Shown here: positions 44,116 to 52,762 of the stretch, in pieces | How positions within the stretch are numbered: the first letter of the stretch is position 1 | Layout of the letters: each line of letters begins with the position of its first letter | Assembly: GCF_014203155.1 (NCBI RefSeq) | Contig: NZ_JACHIK010000002.1 | Span: 124,001-188,000, forward strand | Length of the DNA stretch: 64,000 nt | Direction of reading: 5' to 3' | From: Shinella fusca | GTDB lineage: Bacteria > Pseudomonadota > Alphaproteobacteria > Rhizobiales > Rhizobiaceae | Notes under the pieces: model-generated | Seen by the model: only the letters and a program-made list of their open reading frames with translations | Database searches by the model: none | What the model was told of the DNA's origin: nothing | Position numbers and translations under genes: made by a program

Positions 44116-45012
44116 TCAATGGACGGACTTGATCAGGAAATCGCGAAACCTGCGGGCCGCCGGTGAAAGCGAGCGGGAGCGCTTCTGGATCAGGCTGACC
44201 TCGCGCTTGATGTGCGGCTCGGTCGGCGTGCGCACGATGAGGCCCATTGAGGTCGCAAGGCGCGTCACCGCCGAGGTCATGATGGCGACGCCCAGTCCGC
44301 CCTCGACCATGCCGATGATCGTCAGCGGCAGCGCCACCTCCTGCATGGCCTTGTCGAGCGGCAGCATGATGCCGTTGCGCGCCAGCTCGTTCTCCAGCCG
44401 CTCGCGGATCGGGTTGCCGCGCTGCGGGCCGATCAGCTTGCGCTCGGCAAGGTCCGTCCAGCGCAGCGTCGCGATCTTGACCAGCGGGTCCTCCGCATGG
44501 AGCACGACGAGGAACTCGTCCGTCGTCAGCCGCGTGCCGACGAGATCGGGGTCGTCGTCCGGCACCGTGCCGATGCCGAGGTCTGCCGAACCGTTGGCGA
44601 CCTGCTCCAGCACGGTCTTCTCCGCGACGTCGTGCAACTCCACCGTGATCTCCGGGTAGAGCTTGGTGAAGCCGTGGACGAGCTGCGGGACCATGAGCGC
44701 GGCCTGCACCGTGCCCGCCGCCATCGTCACCTTGCCGCGCCGGAGCGCGTTCAGCTCCCGCGAGCTTTCCACCATGCCTTCGATGTCGGCGACGGCGCGC
44801 GCGGCGATCGGCAATATGTCCATGCCGGCCTGCGTGAGGCGCAGGAGCCGCGTATGCCGGTCGAAGAGGCGCAGGTTCAGGTTCGTCTCCAGTTGCCGCA
44901 CCAATGTGCTCACCGCCGATTGCGACGAGCCGAGCTTGTCCGCCGCAAGGGTGAACTGCCCGAGATTGGCCACGGTGACGAAGGCCCGGAGCTGCTTCAG
45001 CGTGATGTCCAT
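44116..45012 (-). CDS. LysR-family regulator divergent from the NCS2 permease gene
   Basis: A 298-residue LysR regulator (LKQLRAFVTVANLGQFTLAADKL, SAVSTLVRQLETNLNLRLFDRH) with an effector domain, similar to the LysR protein at 34895-35812. The start at 45012 matches the family start; a second ATG 9 bases upstream is possible. The 161-base gap to the divergent permease holds a perfect T-N11-A palindrome (45024-45038), a classic LysR box. It probably controls the plus-strand heterocycle pathway genes. Confidence 0.92.
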   Translation of the reverse strand: MDITLKQLRAFVTVANLGQFTLAADKLGSSQSAVSTLVRQLETNLNLRLFDRHTRLLRLTQAGMDILPIAARAVADIEGMVESSRELNALRRGKVTMAAGTVQAALMVPQLVHGFTKLYPEITVELHDVAEKTVLEQVANGSADLGIGTVPDDDPDLVGTRLTTDEFLVVLHAEDPLVKIATLRWTDLAERKLIGPQRGNPIRERLENELARNGIMLPLDKAMQEVALPLTIIGMVEGGLGVAIMTSAVTRLATSMGLIVRTPTEPHIKREVSLIQKRSRSLSPAARRFRDFLIKSVH

Positions 45013-45023
45013 GGCGACCATTT

Positions 45024-45038
45024 ATCCAATTATTGGAT
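45024..45038. promoter_or_regulatory. LysR box (T-N11-A palindrome)
   Basis: ATCCAATTATTGGAT is a perfect palindrome around one central T, and reads T-N11-A with dyad symmetry. It begins 12 bases upstream of the LysR start, in an AT-rich segment of the divergent gap toward the NCS2 permease gene. Confidence 0.65.
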
Positions 45039-45173
45039 GAATAAATATAATTATGCCGATTGTTTACTGATTTGGCCAGCCTCATGATCCTCGGTGTACG
45101 GCGTGCGGTGCCGAACCTAAGAGGCCAAGATGCCCCCCACCGCGCCGGAACCTGTTCGCTGGGAGGAAAGCGA

Positions 45174-46574
45174 ATGTCCAATCCCGATACCACGACGGAT
45201 CCCGTCGAAAGAATGTACCCGGTCCCGAGCCTTCTGGCACTGGGCCTCCAGCATGTTCTCGTCATGTATGCCGGCGCGGTCGCCGTGCCGCTCATCATCG
45301 GCAGCGCACTGCACCTGCCGAAGGAGCAGGTCGCGATGCTCGTCAGCGCGGACCTCTTCTGTTGCGGTCTCGTGACCATCATCCAGTCGCTCGGCATCTG
45401 GAATGTCGGCGTTCGCCTGCCCATCATGATGGGCATCTCGTTTACCGCCGTGCCCTCGATCATCGCGACGGGCACCAATCCGGACCTCGGCATGCCGGGC
45501 GTCATCGGCGCCGTCATAGGATCCGGTATCTTCACCATCCTCGTGGCGCCGTTCTTCGGGCGCTGGGTGCGCTTCTTCCCGCCGGTCGTCACCGGCACGG
45601 TGATGCTGGTCATCGGCCTGTCGCTGATGCGCGTCGGCGTCAACTGGGCCGCAGGCGGCCAGCCGATGATCAAGGGACCGGACGGCATGATCCCGAACCC
45701 GGCCTACGGCGCGCCCTTCGCGCTCGCCATCGCCGCGCTCGTCCTCGTGTCGATCCTCCTGCTCACCCGCGTTCTCAAGGGCTTCCTGTCCAATCTCGCG
45801 GTGCTGATCGGCATCGGCATCGGCTTTGCCGTCGCCATCGCCTTCGGCAAGGTCGATTTCGGCGGCGTAGGAGATGCCGACTGGGTGCGCGTCATCCATC
45901 CGCTCGCTTTCGGCTGGCCGGTCTTCGAGTTCTGGTCGATCCTGTCGCTCTGTGCCGTCATGACGGTCATGATGATCGAATCGACGGGCCAGTTCCTGGC
46001 GGTCGGCGACATGGCCGGGCGCAAGATCACCCAGGAGGACCTGACGCGCGGCCTTCGCACCGACGGCGTCGGCAACATCATCGGCGGCCTGCTCAACACC
46101 TTCACCTACACGACCTATGCGCAGAATGTCGGCCTGCTCCAGATCACCGGCGTGCTCAGCCGCTGGGTGGTCGCCACGGGCGGCGCCATCCTGATCCTGC
46201 TCGGCGTGCTGCCGAAGGTCGCCTTCGTCAGCGCATCGATCCCCAGCTACGTGGTCGGCGGCGCGGCGATCGTCATGTTCGGCATGGTTTCGGCCACCGG
46301 CGTGAAGATCCTCGCCAAGGTGGATTTCGTCGCCAACCGCCGCAACCTCTACATCGTCGCCGTCAGCGTCGGCCTCGCCATGGTGCCGGTCGTGGCGGAG
46401 AACATCTTCGACAAGCTGCCCGATGCGCTGGACAAGTTCCTGCATAGCGGCGTGCTCGTCGGCACCTTCGCCGCCGCGCTTCTCAACATCCTCTTCAACG
46501 GCGTGCCCGCACGCGAGGAGGACGACCACAGCCACGGCCTGAAGAACGGCGCAGCCGCGCCCGACGCGGCCTGA
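45174..46574 (+). CDS. NCS2-family uracil/xanthine-type permease
   Basis: A 466-residue nucleobase:H+ symporter with about fourteen helices. Family features: LGLQHVLVMYAGAVAVPLIIG near residue 22, the substrate-site Glu269 in MMIESTGQF, and NTFTYTTYAQNVGLLQITGV near 315. The protein ends with a His- and Glu-containing tail. NCS2 members import uracil, xanthine, uric acid or related rings. The start at 45174 has GGGAGG 7 bases upstream. It is the first gene of a plus-strand run that leads into a molybdenum hydroxylase, which suggests the substrate is a ring that is then hydroxylated. Confidence 0.94.
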   Translation: MSNPDTTTDPVERMYPVPSLLALGLQHVLVMYAGAVAVPLIIGSALHLPKEQVAMLVSADLFCCGLVTIIQSLGIWNVGVRLPIMMGISFTAVPSIIATGTNPDLGMPGVIGAVIGSGIFTILVAPFFGRWVRFFPPVVTGTVMLVIGLSLMRVGVNWAAGGQPMIKGPDGMIPNPAYGAPFALAIAALVLVSILLLTRVLKGFLSNLAVLIGIGIGFAVAIAFGKVDFGGVGDADWVRVIHPLAFGWPVFEFWSILSLCAVMTVMMIESTGQFLAVGDMAGRKITQEDLTRGLRTDGVGNIIGGLLNTFTYTTYAQNVGLLQITGVLSRWVVATGGAILILLGVLPKVAFVSASIPSYVVGGAAIVMFGMVSATGVKILAKVDFVANRRNLYIVAVSVGLAMVPVVAENIFDKLPDALDKFLHSGVLVGTFAAALLNILFNGVPAREEDDHSHGLKNGAAAPDAA

Positions 46575-46638
46575 AGGCAACATACGCAACATCTCCGGCG
46601 GCTCCACGCCGCCGGATCCCTGAACAAAGAGGAAAGCC

Positions 46639-47502
46639 ATGAGACGCTTTGACTATCATCGGGCGGAAACGCTGGAGCACGCCTCCCGTCTTCTCACCGA
46701 ACTCGGTGACGATACCTTCCTGTTCGCCGGTGGAACGGACCTTCTGGTCGAGATCCGGGAGCGGCTGCGCCGCGTGCGCAACGTCGTCGACATCAAGGCG
46801 ATCCCCGGCCTTTCCGACATCACCTACGACGAGACGCGCGGGCTGACCTTCGGCGCCCTGGTGACGGTCGGCCGGCTGGAGCGTCTGCCGCTGGTGCGCC
46901 AGCGCTATCCGAACCTGCGCGCGGCCTTCGCCTCGCTCGGCTCCATCCAGGTGCGCAACCGCGCGACGGTCGTCGGCAATATCTGTCGCGCCTCGCCGTC
47001 CGCCGACACCATTCCGCCGCTGATCGCGGACGGCGCCTTCGTCCATATCTACAGCCGCACCGACATGCGCGTGGTGCCGCTTTCCGAATTCTTCACCGGG
47101 CCGGGCAGGACCGTGCTCGCCAAGGGCGAGATCGTCACCGGCATCACGGTGCCGCCGGCCGCCGACAACAGCGGCAAGGCCTATCTCAAGCACGGCCGGC
47201 GCAAGGCGATGGAGCTGTCCACCGTCGGCGTCGCCGTCAGCCTCCTGATGGAGGAGGGCGTCTGCAGCGATATCCGCATCGCGCTCGGCGCCGTCGGCGC
47301 GACCGTGCTGCGCGCCTCGCAGGCCGAGGCCATGCTGCGCGGCACCGCGCTCGACGCGGCAACCGTCAAGAGCGCCGCGGACAAGGCGATGGAGGAGTGC
47401 ACGCCGATCAGCAACGTGCGCGCCAGCGCCGATTACCGCCGCGACATGGTCGGCGTGCTCACGGGCCGCGCCATCAAACAGGCATTGGAGACTTTCGCAT
47501 GA
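46639..47502 (+). CDS. Molybdenum hydroxylase, FAD-binding medium subunit
   Basis: A 287-residue FAD subunit of the xanthine dehydrogenase/CO dehydrogenase superfamily. FAD-binding motifs are FLFAGGTDLLVEIRE near residue 28 and TVVGNICRASPSADTIPPL near 109. The C-terminal domain (CO_deh_flav_C) follows from about 180. The start is 64 bases after the permease stop, preceded by AGAGGAAAG. The gene order medium, small, large differs from classical XdhAB and is that of many three-subunit hydroxylases acting on N-heterocycles or CO. It overlaps the next gene by ATGA. Confidence 0.93.
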   Translation: MRRFDYHRAETLEHASRLLTELGDDTFLFAGGTDLLVEIRERLRRVRNVVDIKAIPGLSDITYDETRGLTFGALVTVGRLERLPLVRQRYPNLRAAFASLGSIQVRNRATVVGNICRASPSADTIPPLIADGAFVHIYSRTDMRVVPLSEFFTGPGRTVLAKGEIVTGITVPPAADNSGKAYLKHGRRKAMELSTVGVAVSLLMEEGVCSDIRIALGAVGATVLRASQAEAMLRGTALDAATVKSAADKAMEECTPISNVRASADYRRDMVGVLTGRAIKQALETFA

Positions 47503-47981
47503 AGAAGATCGTCGAATTCACCGTGAACGGCGAGCCGCGCGAGATGACGGTGGACACCTGCCGCTCGCTGCTCGACGCGCTGCGCGAGGAGGTCGGCCTT
47601 ACCGGCACCAAGAAGGGCTGCGACGTCGGCGACTGCGGCGCCTGCACCGTCATCGTCGACGGCGAACCGGTCAATGCCTGCCTCATGCTGGCCGTGGAGG
47701 CCGAGGGCCGCTCGGTCCAGACCGTCGAAGGGCTTCAGCCTGGCGTCGACAGGCTTCATCCGCTGCAGGACGCCTTCATGCGGCACGGGGCGTCGCAATG
47801 CGGCTTCTGCACGCCGGGCATCCTGATGATGGCCAAGAAGCTGCTCGACGACAACCCGAACCCCACCGACGAGGACATCCGCTTCGGCCTGTCCGGCAAT
47901 ATCTGCCGCTGCACGGGCTACACCAAGATTTTCGACGCGATCAAATCCGCCGCGCGCGAGATGGAGGCAGCAAGATCATGA
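47499..47981 (+). CDS. Molybdenum hydroxylase, 2Fe-2S small subunit
   Basis: A 160-residue subunit with both iron-sulfur clusters. The plant-ferredoxin-type cluster uses Cys41, Cys46, Cys49 and Cys61 (KGCDVGDCGACTVIVDG). The second cluster uses Cys101, Cys104, Cys136 and Cys138 (QCGFCTPG and ICRCTGY). It passes electrons from the molybdenum centre to FAD. It overlaps both neighbours by ATGA, which indicates tight coupled expression. Confidence 0.95.
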   Translation: MKKIVEFTVNGEPREMTVDTCRSLLDALREEVGLTGTKKGCDVGDCGACTVIVDGEPVNACLMLAVEAEGRSVQTVEGLQPGVDRLHPLQDAFMRHGASQCGFCTPGILMMAKKLLDDNPNPTDEDIRFGLSGNICRCTGYTKIFDAIKSAAREMEAARS

Positions 47982-50284
47982 ACATGACGACCCCGATCGA
48001 AAAGCGCGAGTTCAAGATCGTCGGCAAGAGCGTCAAGCGCGACGACGTCCTGGAAAAGGTGACAGGCGAGGCGCAGTATACCGGCGACGTCAAGCTGCCG
48101 GGCATGCTCTACGGCAAGATGAAGCGCGCCGCCGTCGCCCATGCGCGCATCAAGAGCATCGACGTCAGCAAGGCGCTCGCCTATCCGGGCGTCAAGGCCG
48201 TGCTGACGCATGAGAACGTGCCGCGCGTCCTGCACTATGGCTCGCCGCATCCGCGCTCGGCCTCCTGCACCAAGGACCAGTACATCCTCGACGACCGCGT
48301 GCGCTTCTGGGGCGAGGGCGTCGCCGCCGTCGCCGCCATCAGCGAGGAGATCGCCGACGAGGCGCTCGACCTCATCGAGGTGGAATACGAGCCCCTGCCG
48401 GCCGTCTTCGACCCGGACGAGGCCGTCAAGCCGGGCGCGCCGATCCTCCACGAGGTCGGCCCGGGCGGCAACCTGGTGCTCGACCCGGTCCGCGTCAACC
48501 GCGGCGACGTCGAGGCGGGCTTCGCCGAGGCCGACTTCGTGCTCGAAGGCGTCTTCTCCGGCGGCCGGCCGCATCCGGCCTATATGGAGCCGAACATCTG
48601 CATCGCCGACTGGGACGGCTCCAACAAGCTCACCGTCTGGATCTCGACGCAGACCTCCTTCATGGTGCGCGGCATCCTTGCCGAAGTGCTCGGCCTGCCG
48701 CTCACCAAGGTGCGCGTCCTTGTCGACCATATGGGCGGCGGCTTCGGTGCCAAGCAGGATTGCTTCCAGCACGAATTCCTCTGCGCGCTCCTTGCAAAGG
48801 AGACGCGCCGGCCGGTGAAGATGGAGTTCACCCGCCACGAGACGTTCGTCGCCGGCCGCGCCCGCCATCCCTGCAAGGTCTGGCTCAAGCAGGGCTTCCG
48901 CAACGACGGCACCATCGTCGCGCGCGACATGAAGCTCGTCTACGATTCCGGCGCCTACGGCTCGCACGGCCCGGGTGTCACGACGGTCGGCACGAATGCC
49001 GCGACCTCGCTCTATCGCTGCGAGAACGTGCGCATCGAGGGCCGCTGCGTCTACACCAACACGCCGATCACCGGGGCCTTCCGCGGCTACGGCGTGGTGC
49101 AGAGCTACTATGCGCTCGATATCCAGATGGACGAGGCGGCAGAACGGCTCGGACTGGACCCGGCCGAGGTGAAGCTGAAGAACGCCGTCCGCCAGGGCGA
49201 CATCGCGCCCTCCGGCCATGCGATCGTCGGCCACGGGCTCGAGACCTGCATCAAGCACGGCATCGACGCCATCGGCTGGAAGAAGCTGCGCGAGCGCGAC
49301 CGCACGCCGGACCCGAAGCGCCCGCATATCCGCAAGGGCTGGGGCGTCGGCTGTGAGATGCACGGCTCCTCCGCCTATCCGGGCATCAAGGAGCAGGGCA
49401 ACGCCACGGTGAAGGTCAACGAGGACGGCACGGTGACGCTGCTCACCGGGGCCGCCGGCCTCGGCACCGGCGCGCATACCGCGCTGGCGCAGATTGTCGC
49501 CGAAGAGCTTGGCGTGCGCTTCGAGGATGTCGGCGTCATCCACGGTGACACCGACGTCGTGCCGTGGGATATCGGGGCCTTCGCCAGCCACACGACCTAT
49601 CTCGTCGGCAGCGCCGCCAAGATCGCCGCCGGCAAGGCGCGCGAAGCCGTGCTGGAACGGGCGGCGATGAAGCTGCAGGTCCAGGTCGGCGAGATCGATG
49701 CGAGCGAAGGCCGCGTCTTCGTGATCGCCGAACCCGGCCGCTTCATCAGCGTTGCCGAGGCCATAGGCCCGTCGAAGGGCATACCGGCCGCCAACATCGT
49801 CGGCAACGGCACCTACGAGCCGACGAAGTCCTATTCCTTCGCCGCCCACTTCACCGAAGTGGACGTCGACACGGAAACCGGGATCGTCGAGGTCAAGCGG
49901 GTCATCCCGGTGCACGATGTCGGCCGGGTCATCCACCCGATCGCCGCGCAGGGCCAGATCGAGGGCGGCATCCAGCAGGGTATCGGCCACACGCTGACCG
50001 AGGACTACGTCATCGACAAGAAGACCGGCCGCTCGCTCAACGCGGGCCTCGTCGACTACAAGATGCCGCTGTCCATGGACATGCCGGACATCGAGACGAT
50101 CATCCTGGAAGCCGCGCCCGATCCGGGCGGACCGTGGGGTGCCAAGGGCGTCGGCGAGGACCCGATCATCGCCATCGGCCCCTCCATCGCCAATGCCATC
50201 CACGACGCCATCGGCGTCCGCTTCCACCACTATCCGATCACCCCGGAAGACATTCTGAAAGCCTTGAGGGAGAAGGACGCATGA
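47978..50284 (+). CDS. Molybdenum hydroxylase, molybdopterin-binding large subunit
   Basis: A 768-residue catalytic subunit. N-terminal aldehyde oxidase/xanthine dehydrogenase a/b hammerhead domain, then cofactor-binding domains. Motifs: GGGFGAKQD near residue 253, GAFRGYGVVQ near 365, and the catalytic Glu727 in GAKGVGED. There is no CO dehydrogenase active-site loop (AYRCSFR type), so CO is not the substrate. The group hydroxylates N-heterocycles, aldehydes or purines next to a ring nitrogen using water. Substrate cannot be told from sequence, but the NCS2 permease upstream argues for a nucleobase-like ring. XdhC, needed to sulfurate such enzymes, is encoded at 55882. Confidence 0.93.
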   Translation: MNMTTPIEKREFKIVGKSVKRDDVLEKVTGEAQYTGDVKLPGMLYGKMKRAAVAHARIKSIDVSKALAYPGVKAVLTHENVPRVLHYGSPHPRSASCTKDQYILDDRVRFWGEGVAAVAAISEEIADEALDLIEVEYEPLPAVFDPDEAVKPGAPILHEVGPGGNLVLDPVRVNRGDVEAGFAEADFVLEGVFSGGRPHPAYMEPNICIADWDGSNKLTVWISTQTSFMVRGILAEVLGLPLTKVRVLVDHMGGGFGAKQDCFQHEFLCALLAKETRRPVKMEFTRHETFVAGRARHPCKVWLKQGFRNDGTIVARDMKLVYDSGAYGSHGPGVTTVGTNAATSLYRCENVRIEGRCVYTNTPITGAFRGYGVVQSYYALDIQMDEAAERLGLDPAEVKLKNAVRQGDIAPSGHAIVGHGLETCIKHGIDAIGWKKLRERDRTPDPKRPHIRKGWGVGCEMHGSSAYPGIKEQGNATVKVNEDGTVTLLTGAAGLGTGAHTALAQIVAEELGVRFEDVGVIHGDTDVVPWDIGAFASHTTYLVGSAAKIAAGKAREAVLERAAMKLQVQVGEIDASEGRVFVIAEPGRFISVAEAIGPSKGIPAANIVGNGTYEPTKSYSFAAHFTEVDVDTETGIVEVKRVIPVHDVGRVIHPIAAQGQIEGGIQQGIGHTLTEDYVIDKKTGRSLNAGLVDYKMPLSMDMPDIETIILEAAPDPGGPWGAKGVGEDPIIAIGPSIANAIHDAIGVRFHHYPITPEDILKALREKDA

Positions 50285-51420
50285 ACATGCACATCCAACC
50301 CGCCGAACGCAAACTCCCGATCACCATCCTCACGGGGTTCCTGGGGTCGGGCAAGACGACGCTGCTCAACTACATCCTCACCGAGCGCCACGGCCACCGC
50401 ATCGCGGTGATCGAGAACGAATACGGCGAGGTGGACGTCGACAGCGACCTCGTGCTCGCCTCGGACGAGGAGATCTTCCAGATGCAGAACGGTTGCATCT
50501 GCTGCTTCGTCGACGTGCGCAACGACCTGATCGACGTGATGAAGAAGCTCCTCAGCCACAAGGACAAGTTCGACCACATCATCGTCGAGACCTCCGGCCT
50601 TGCCGACCCGACGCCGGTCGCCACCGCCTTCTTCGTCGACCGCAGCGTCGCCGAGGAAGTCGAGCTCGACGCCATCGTGACGCTGGTCGACGCCATGCAT
50701 ATCGACCAGCACCTCTACGACCCGGTGCTCGACGGCAGCGACAACCAGGCGGTCAACCAGATCGTCGCGGCCGACCGCATCCTCGTCAACAAGATCGACC
50801 TTGCCGAGGAGGACGCTCTCGGCTCGCTGGAGGGCTCGCTGCGCAAGCTCAACCAGACGGCGCCGATCCTGCGCTCCAGCTACGGCAAGGTCGACCTTTC
50901 CAATATTCTCGGCGTCAACGGCTTCCGCCCGTCCTATGTGCGCGAGCGGGCGGAGATCCTCGACATCGACCTCGACGACGACCGCGACGCACATGGCCAT
51001 CACGACCACGATTGCCACGATGCGGCCTGCGACCATCCCGATCACGACCATGCCCATGATCACCATCACGGCGACGAGGGCGGCAAGGCCGGCCCGATCT
51101 CGCTGCGCCCGCACCGGCACGACGCGACGGTGAAGTCCCATTCCTTCGTCTATCCGGAGCCCTTCGACGGTGAGAAGCTCGCGGCTTTCCTGAAGGATTA
51201 CCTCGCCGAGCACGGCGACGACATCTTCCGCACCAAGGGCATCGTCTCGGTGGCGGACGACGAGCGCTTCTTCGTGCTCCAGGCCGTCCACAAGCTGGTC
51301 GATTTCCGGGCCGATCACGCCTGGGGCGAGGACAAGCCGAAGTCGAAGTTCGTCTTCATCGGCCGCAATCTCGACCGTGAGGGTATCGACAGAAACTTGC
51401 GTGCATGCCTGGCGGCCTGA
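50281..51420 (+). CDS. COG0523/CobW-family metallochaperone GTPase
   Basis: A 379-residue P-loop GTPase with metal-binding features. Motifs are GFLGSGKTT (residues 19-27), the conserved GCICC metal motif (71-75), NKIDLAEED near 172, and a His/Asp-rich linker (about residues 235-265, with more than ten His) before the C-terminal CobW_C domain. The family delivers zinc, cobalt or iron-related metals to target enzymes. It overlaps the hydroxylase large subunit gene by ATGA, so it is part of the same operon. The client could be the hydroxylase or the metal-dependent amidohydrolases encoded next; this is inference. Confidence 0.92.
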   Translation: MNMHIQPAERKLPITILTGFLGSGKTTLLNYILTERHGHRIAVIENEYGEVDVDSDLVLASDEEIFQMQNGCICCFVDVRNDLIDVMKKLLSHKDKFDHIIVETSGLADPTPVATAFFVDRSVAEEVELDAIVTLVDAMHIDQHLYDPVLDGSDNQAVNQIVAADRILVNKIDLAEEDALGSLEGSLRKLNQTAPILRSSYGKVDLSNILGVNGFRPSYVRERAEILDIDLDDDRDAHGHHDHDCHDAACDHPDHDHAHDHHHGDEGGKAGPISLRPHRHDATVKSHSFVYPEPFDGEKLAAFLKDYLAEHGDDIFRTKGIVSVADDERFFVLQAVHKLVDFRADHAWGEDKPKSKFVFIGRNLDREGIDRNLRACLAA

Positions 51421-51467
51421 CGGCGCTTCTCCCGCTCTCAAGCCGCTTTCGCAAGTCCTCTGTCTGA

Positions 51468-51499
51468 ACCGCCCGCGCACCCTCCAGCGCGCGGGCGGT
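51468..51499 (+). terminator. Hairpin after the hydroxylase/COG0523 operon
   Basis: Eleven-bp arms ACCGCCCGCGC and GCGCGGGCGGT enclose a 10-base loop, 47 bases after the COG0523 stop. A short run of T is not obvious after it, so it may be a rho-type or processing hairpin. Confidence 0.5.
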
Positions 51500-51557
51500 C
51501 GCTGCCGTTTGTGCGGAAAAATCCTTTTAAAAATAATGGGTTAGATTGATTATTTTA

Positions 51558-51586
51558 TTGACATAAAGCCCGCCCTGTGGTCTTTT
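51558..51586 (+). promoter_or_regulatory. Possible sigma70-type promoter for the amidohydrolase genes
   Basis: TTGACA at 51558-51563 is a perfect -35 element, followed after 17 bases by TCTTTT as a weak -10. The surrounding AT-rich block fits a promoter. The transcript would have a leader of over 200 bases before the gene at 51823. Confidence 0.4.
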
Positions 51587-51822
51587 CGCAGGCGAGTAGA
51601 AGCACCGACAATTGCTCACCGTCTGTTGGAAGATGAGGCTGCGATGTCGATGCTGACTACGAAAGGAACGCCCGGTTGCCCCCGCCTTGGGGACGATGCG
51701 CCGGCCCGTTCCCTCCGTCATTGGCATTTCCTGAGATCGCGGATCCACGCCCGGCTTTTGCCGGCATGGCGTTCATCGCGCGGCCCCGCATCGACCGGAC
51801 CCTCTACGACAGGAGAACAGGA

Positions 51823-52746
51823 ATGATAATCGACCTAAGCTGCTACCCCACCGACCTGGTGGACCTGGCTTGGCGCCATGACGGACCGCCGTTCACCGGC
51901 GACAAGCTTCTGAAGATGATGGACGGCCCGTACTACGTGAACGGCAAGCCGCGCCGCATCGACAAGGCCTTCATCCAGCCGCCGCAGGGCAACACCATCT
52001 ACACCCACGAGGTCATGGACCTGGAAGGCAAGGCCGCCATCCGCCAGTACATGGGCTATACGGAAAAGATGGTGACCGAGCATCCCGACCGCTTCCTCGG
52101 CTGCTTCGTCTACAACCCGCGTTACGGCGTGCAGAACGGCGTCGACGAAATCGAACGCTACGCCAAGGAATTCGATTTCAAGATGGTCCAGCTCCAGGCA
52201 AACATGCACGCCTACCGCCCGGACCGCGCACTCGACTGGCTGCGCCCGGCCATGAAGAAGTGCGCCGAGCTCGGCCTGATGGTGAAGGTGCATACCGGTG
52301 ACGGTCCGTACTCGATCCCGACGGAATTCTATCCGATCATCCGCGAGTTCCCGGAAATCAACTTCATCCTCGCGCATTTCGGCGTGCAGACCGGCGGCGT
52401 CTACGTGTTCGAGCCCATGCAGATGGCCCTCGACACGCCGAGCGTCTATGTCGAATCCGGCTGGTGCCTCCAGTCGCGCATCGTCGAGTTCGCCAAGGTC
52501 CTGCCCAAGCACAAGATCCTCTTCGGCTCAGATACGCCGCCGAACGAGCCGGGCATGTGGATCAACCTTCTGGAAGTCCTCTGCCACGAGCCGCCGCAGG
52601 GCCTCAACCTCGATGAGGACACGCTGGAGGACTACCTCGGCAACAACCTCGCCCGCATGATCGGCCTGGAGCCGACCGCCCCGCCGGCAACCGTCGAGGA
52701 AGCCGAGGCGTATCTGCGCCAGCACGGCGTCCAGATCGCCGCGTAA
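51823..52746 (+). CDS. Amidohydrolase-2 family protein lacking the HxH metal motif
   Basis: A 307-residue TIM-barrel protein of the amidohydrolase_2 (ACMSD/resorcylate decarboxylase-like) family. It is a close paralog of the protein encoded next, yet the start reads MIIDLSCYP where the paralog has MIIDTHLHP, so both histidines of the HxH metal site are replaced (Ser6, Tyr8). Later ligands are kept: His in VKVHTGDGP, His in LAHFGVQTGG and Asp in LFGSDTPPN. It may bind metal differently, act as a non-catalytic partner, or have a different reaction. ATG at 51823 has AGGAGAACAGGA upstream. The next gene begins 16 bases later. Confidence 0.88.
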   Translation: MIIDLSCYPTDLVDLAWRHDGPPFTGDKLLKMMDGPYYVNGKPRRIDKAFIQPPQGNTIYTHEVMDLEGKAAIRQYMGYTEKMVTEHPDRFLGCFVYNPRYGVQNGVDEIERYAKEFDFKMVQLQANMHAYRPDRALDWLRPAMKKCAELGLMVKVHTGDGPYSIPTEFYPIIREFPEINFILAHFGVQTGGVYVFEPMQMALDTPSVYVESGWCLQSRIVEFAKVLPKHKILFGSDTPPNEPGMWINLLEVLCHEPPQGLNLDEDTLEDYLGNNLARMIGLEPTAPPATVEEAEAYLRQHGVQIAA

Positions 52747-52762
52747 ACGAACGGAGTGAACA

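Larger units (their letters stand above)
51421..51822. other. Intergenic region before the amidohydrolase pair
   Basis: This 402-base gap has a strong hairpin near its left side (51468-51499), then an AT-rich block near 51525-51565 with a possible promoter, and a GC-rich leader of about 250 bases. No convincing gene is seen. In-frame upstream starts for the next gene (51676) read composition unlike coding DNA, so the leader is probably untranslated. Confidence 0.5.

Noticed and set aside
47918-50230. Minus-strand open frame of 770 codons opposite the Mo hydroxylase large subunit
   Set aside because: Antisense shadow; the plus-strand frame has all family motifs.
46639-50284. Aerobic CO dehydrogenase (coxMSL) identity for the Mo hydroxylase
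   Set aside because: Gene order fits, but the large subunit lacks the AYRCSFR-type active loop of form I CO dehydrogenase.
51527-51748. Small minus-strand gene in the 51.4-51.8 kb gap
   Set aside because: No family resemblance, and the frame crosses the promoter-like AT-rich block; no good ribosome site seen.
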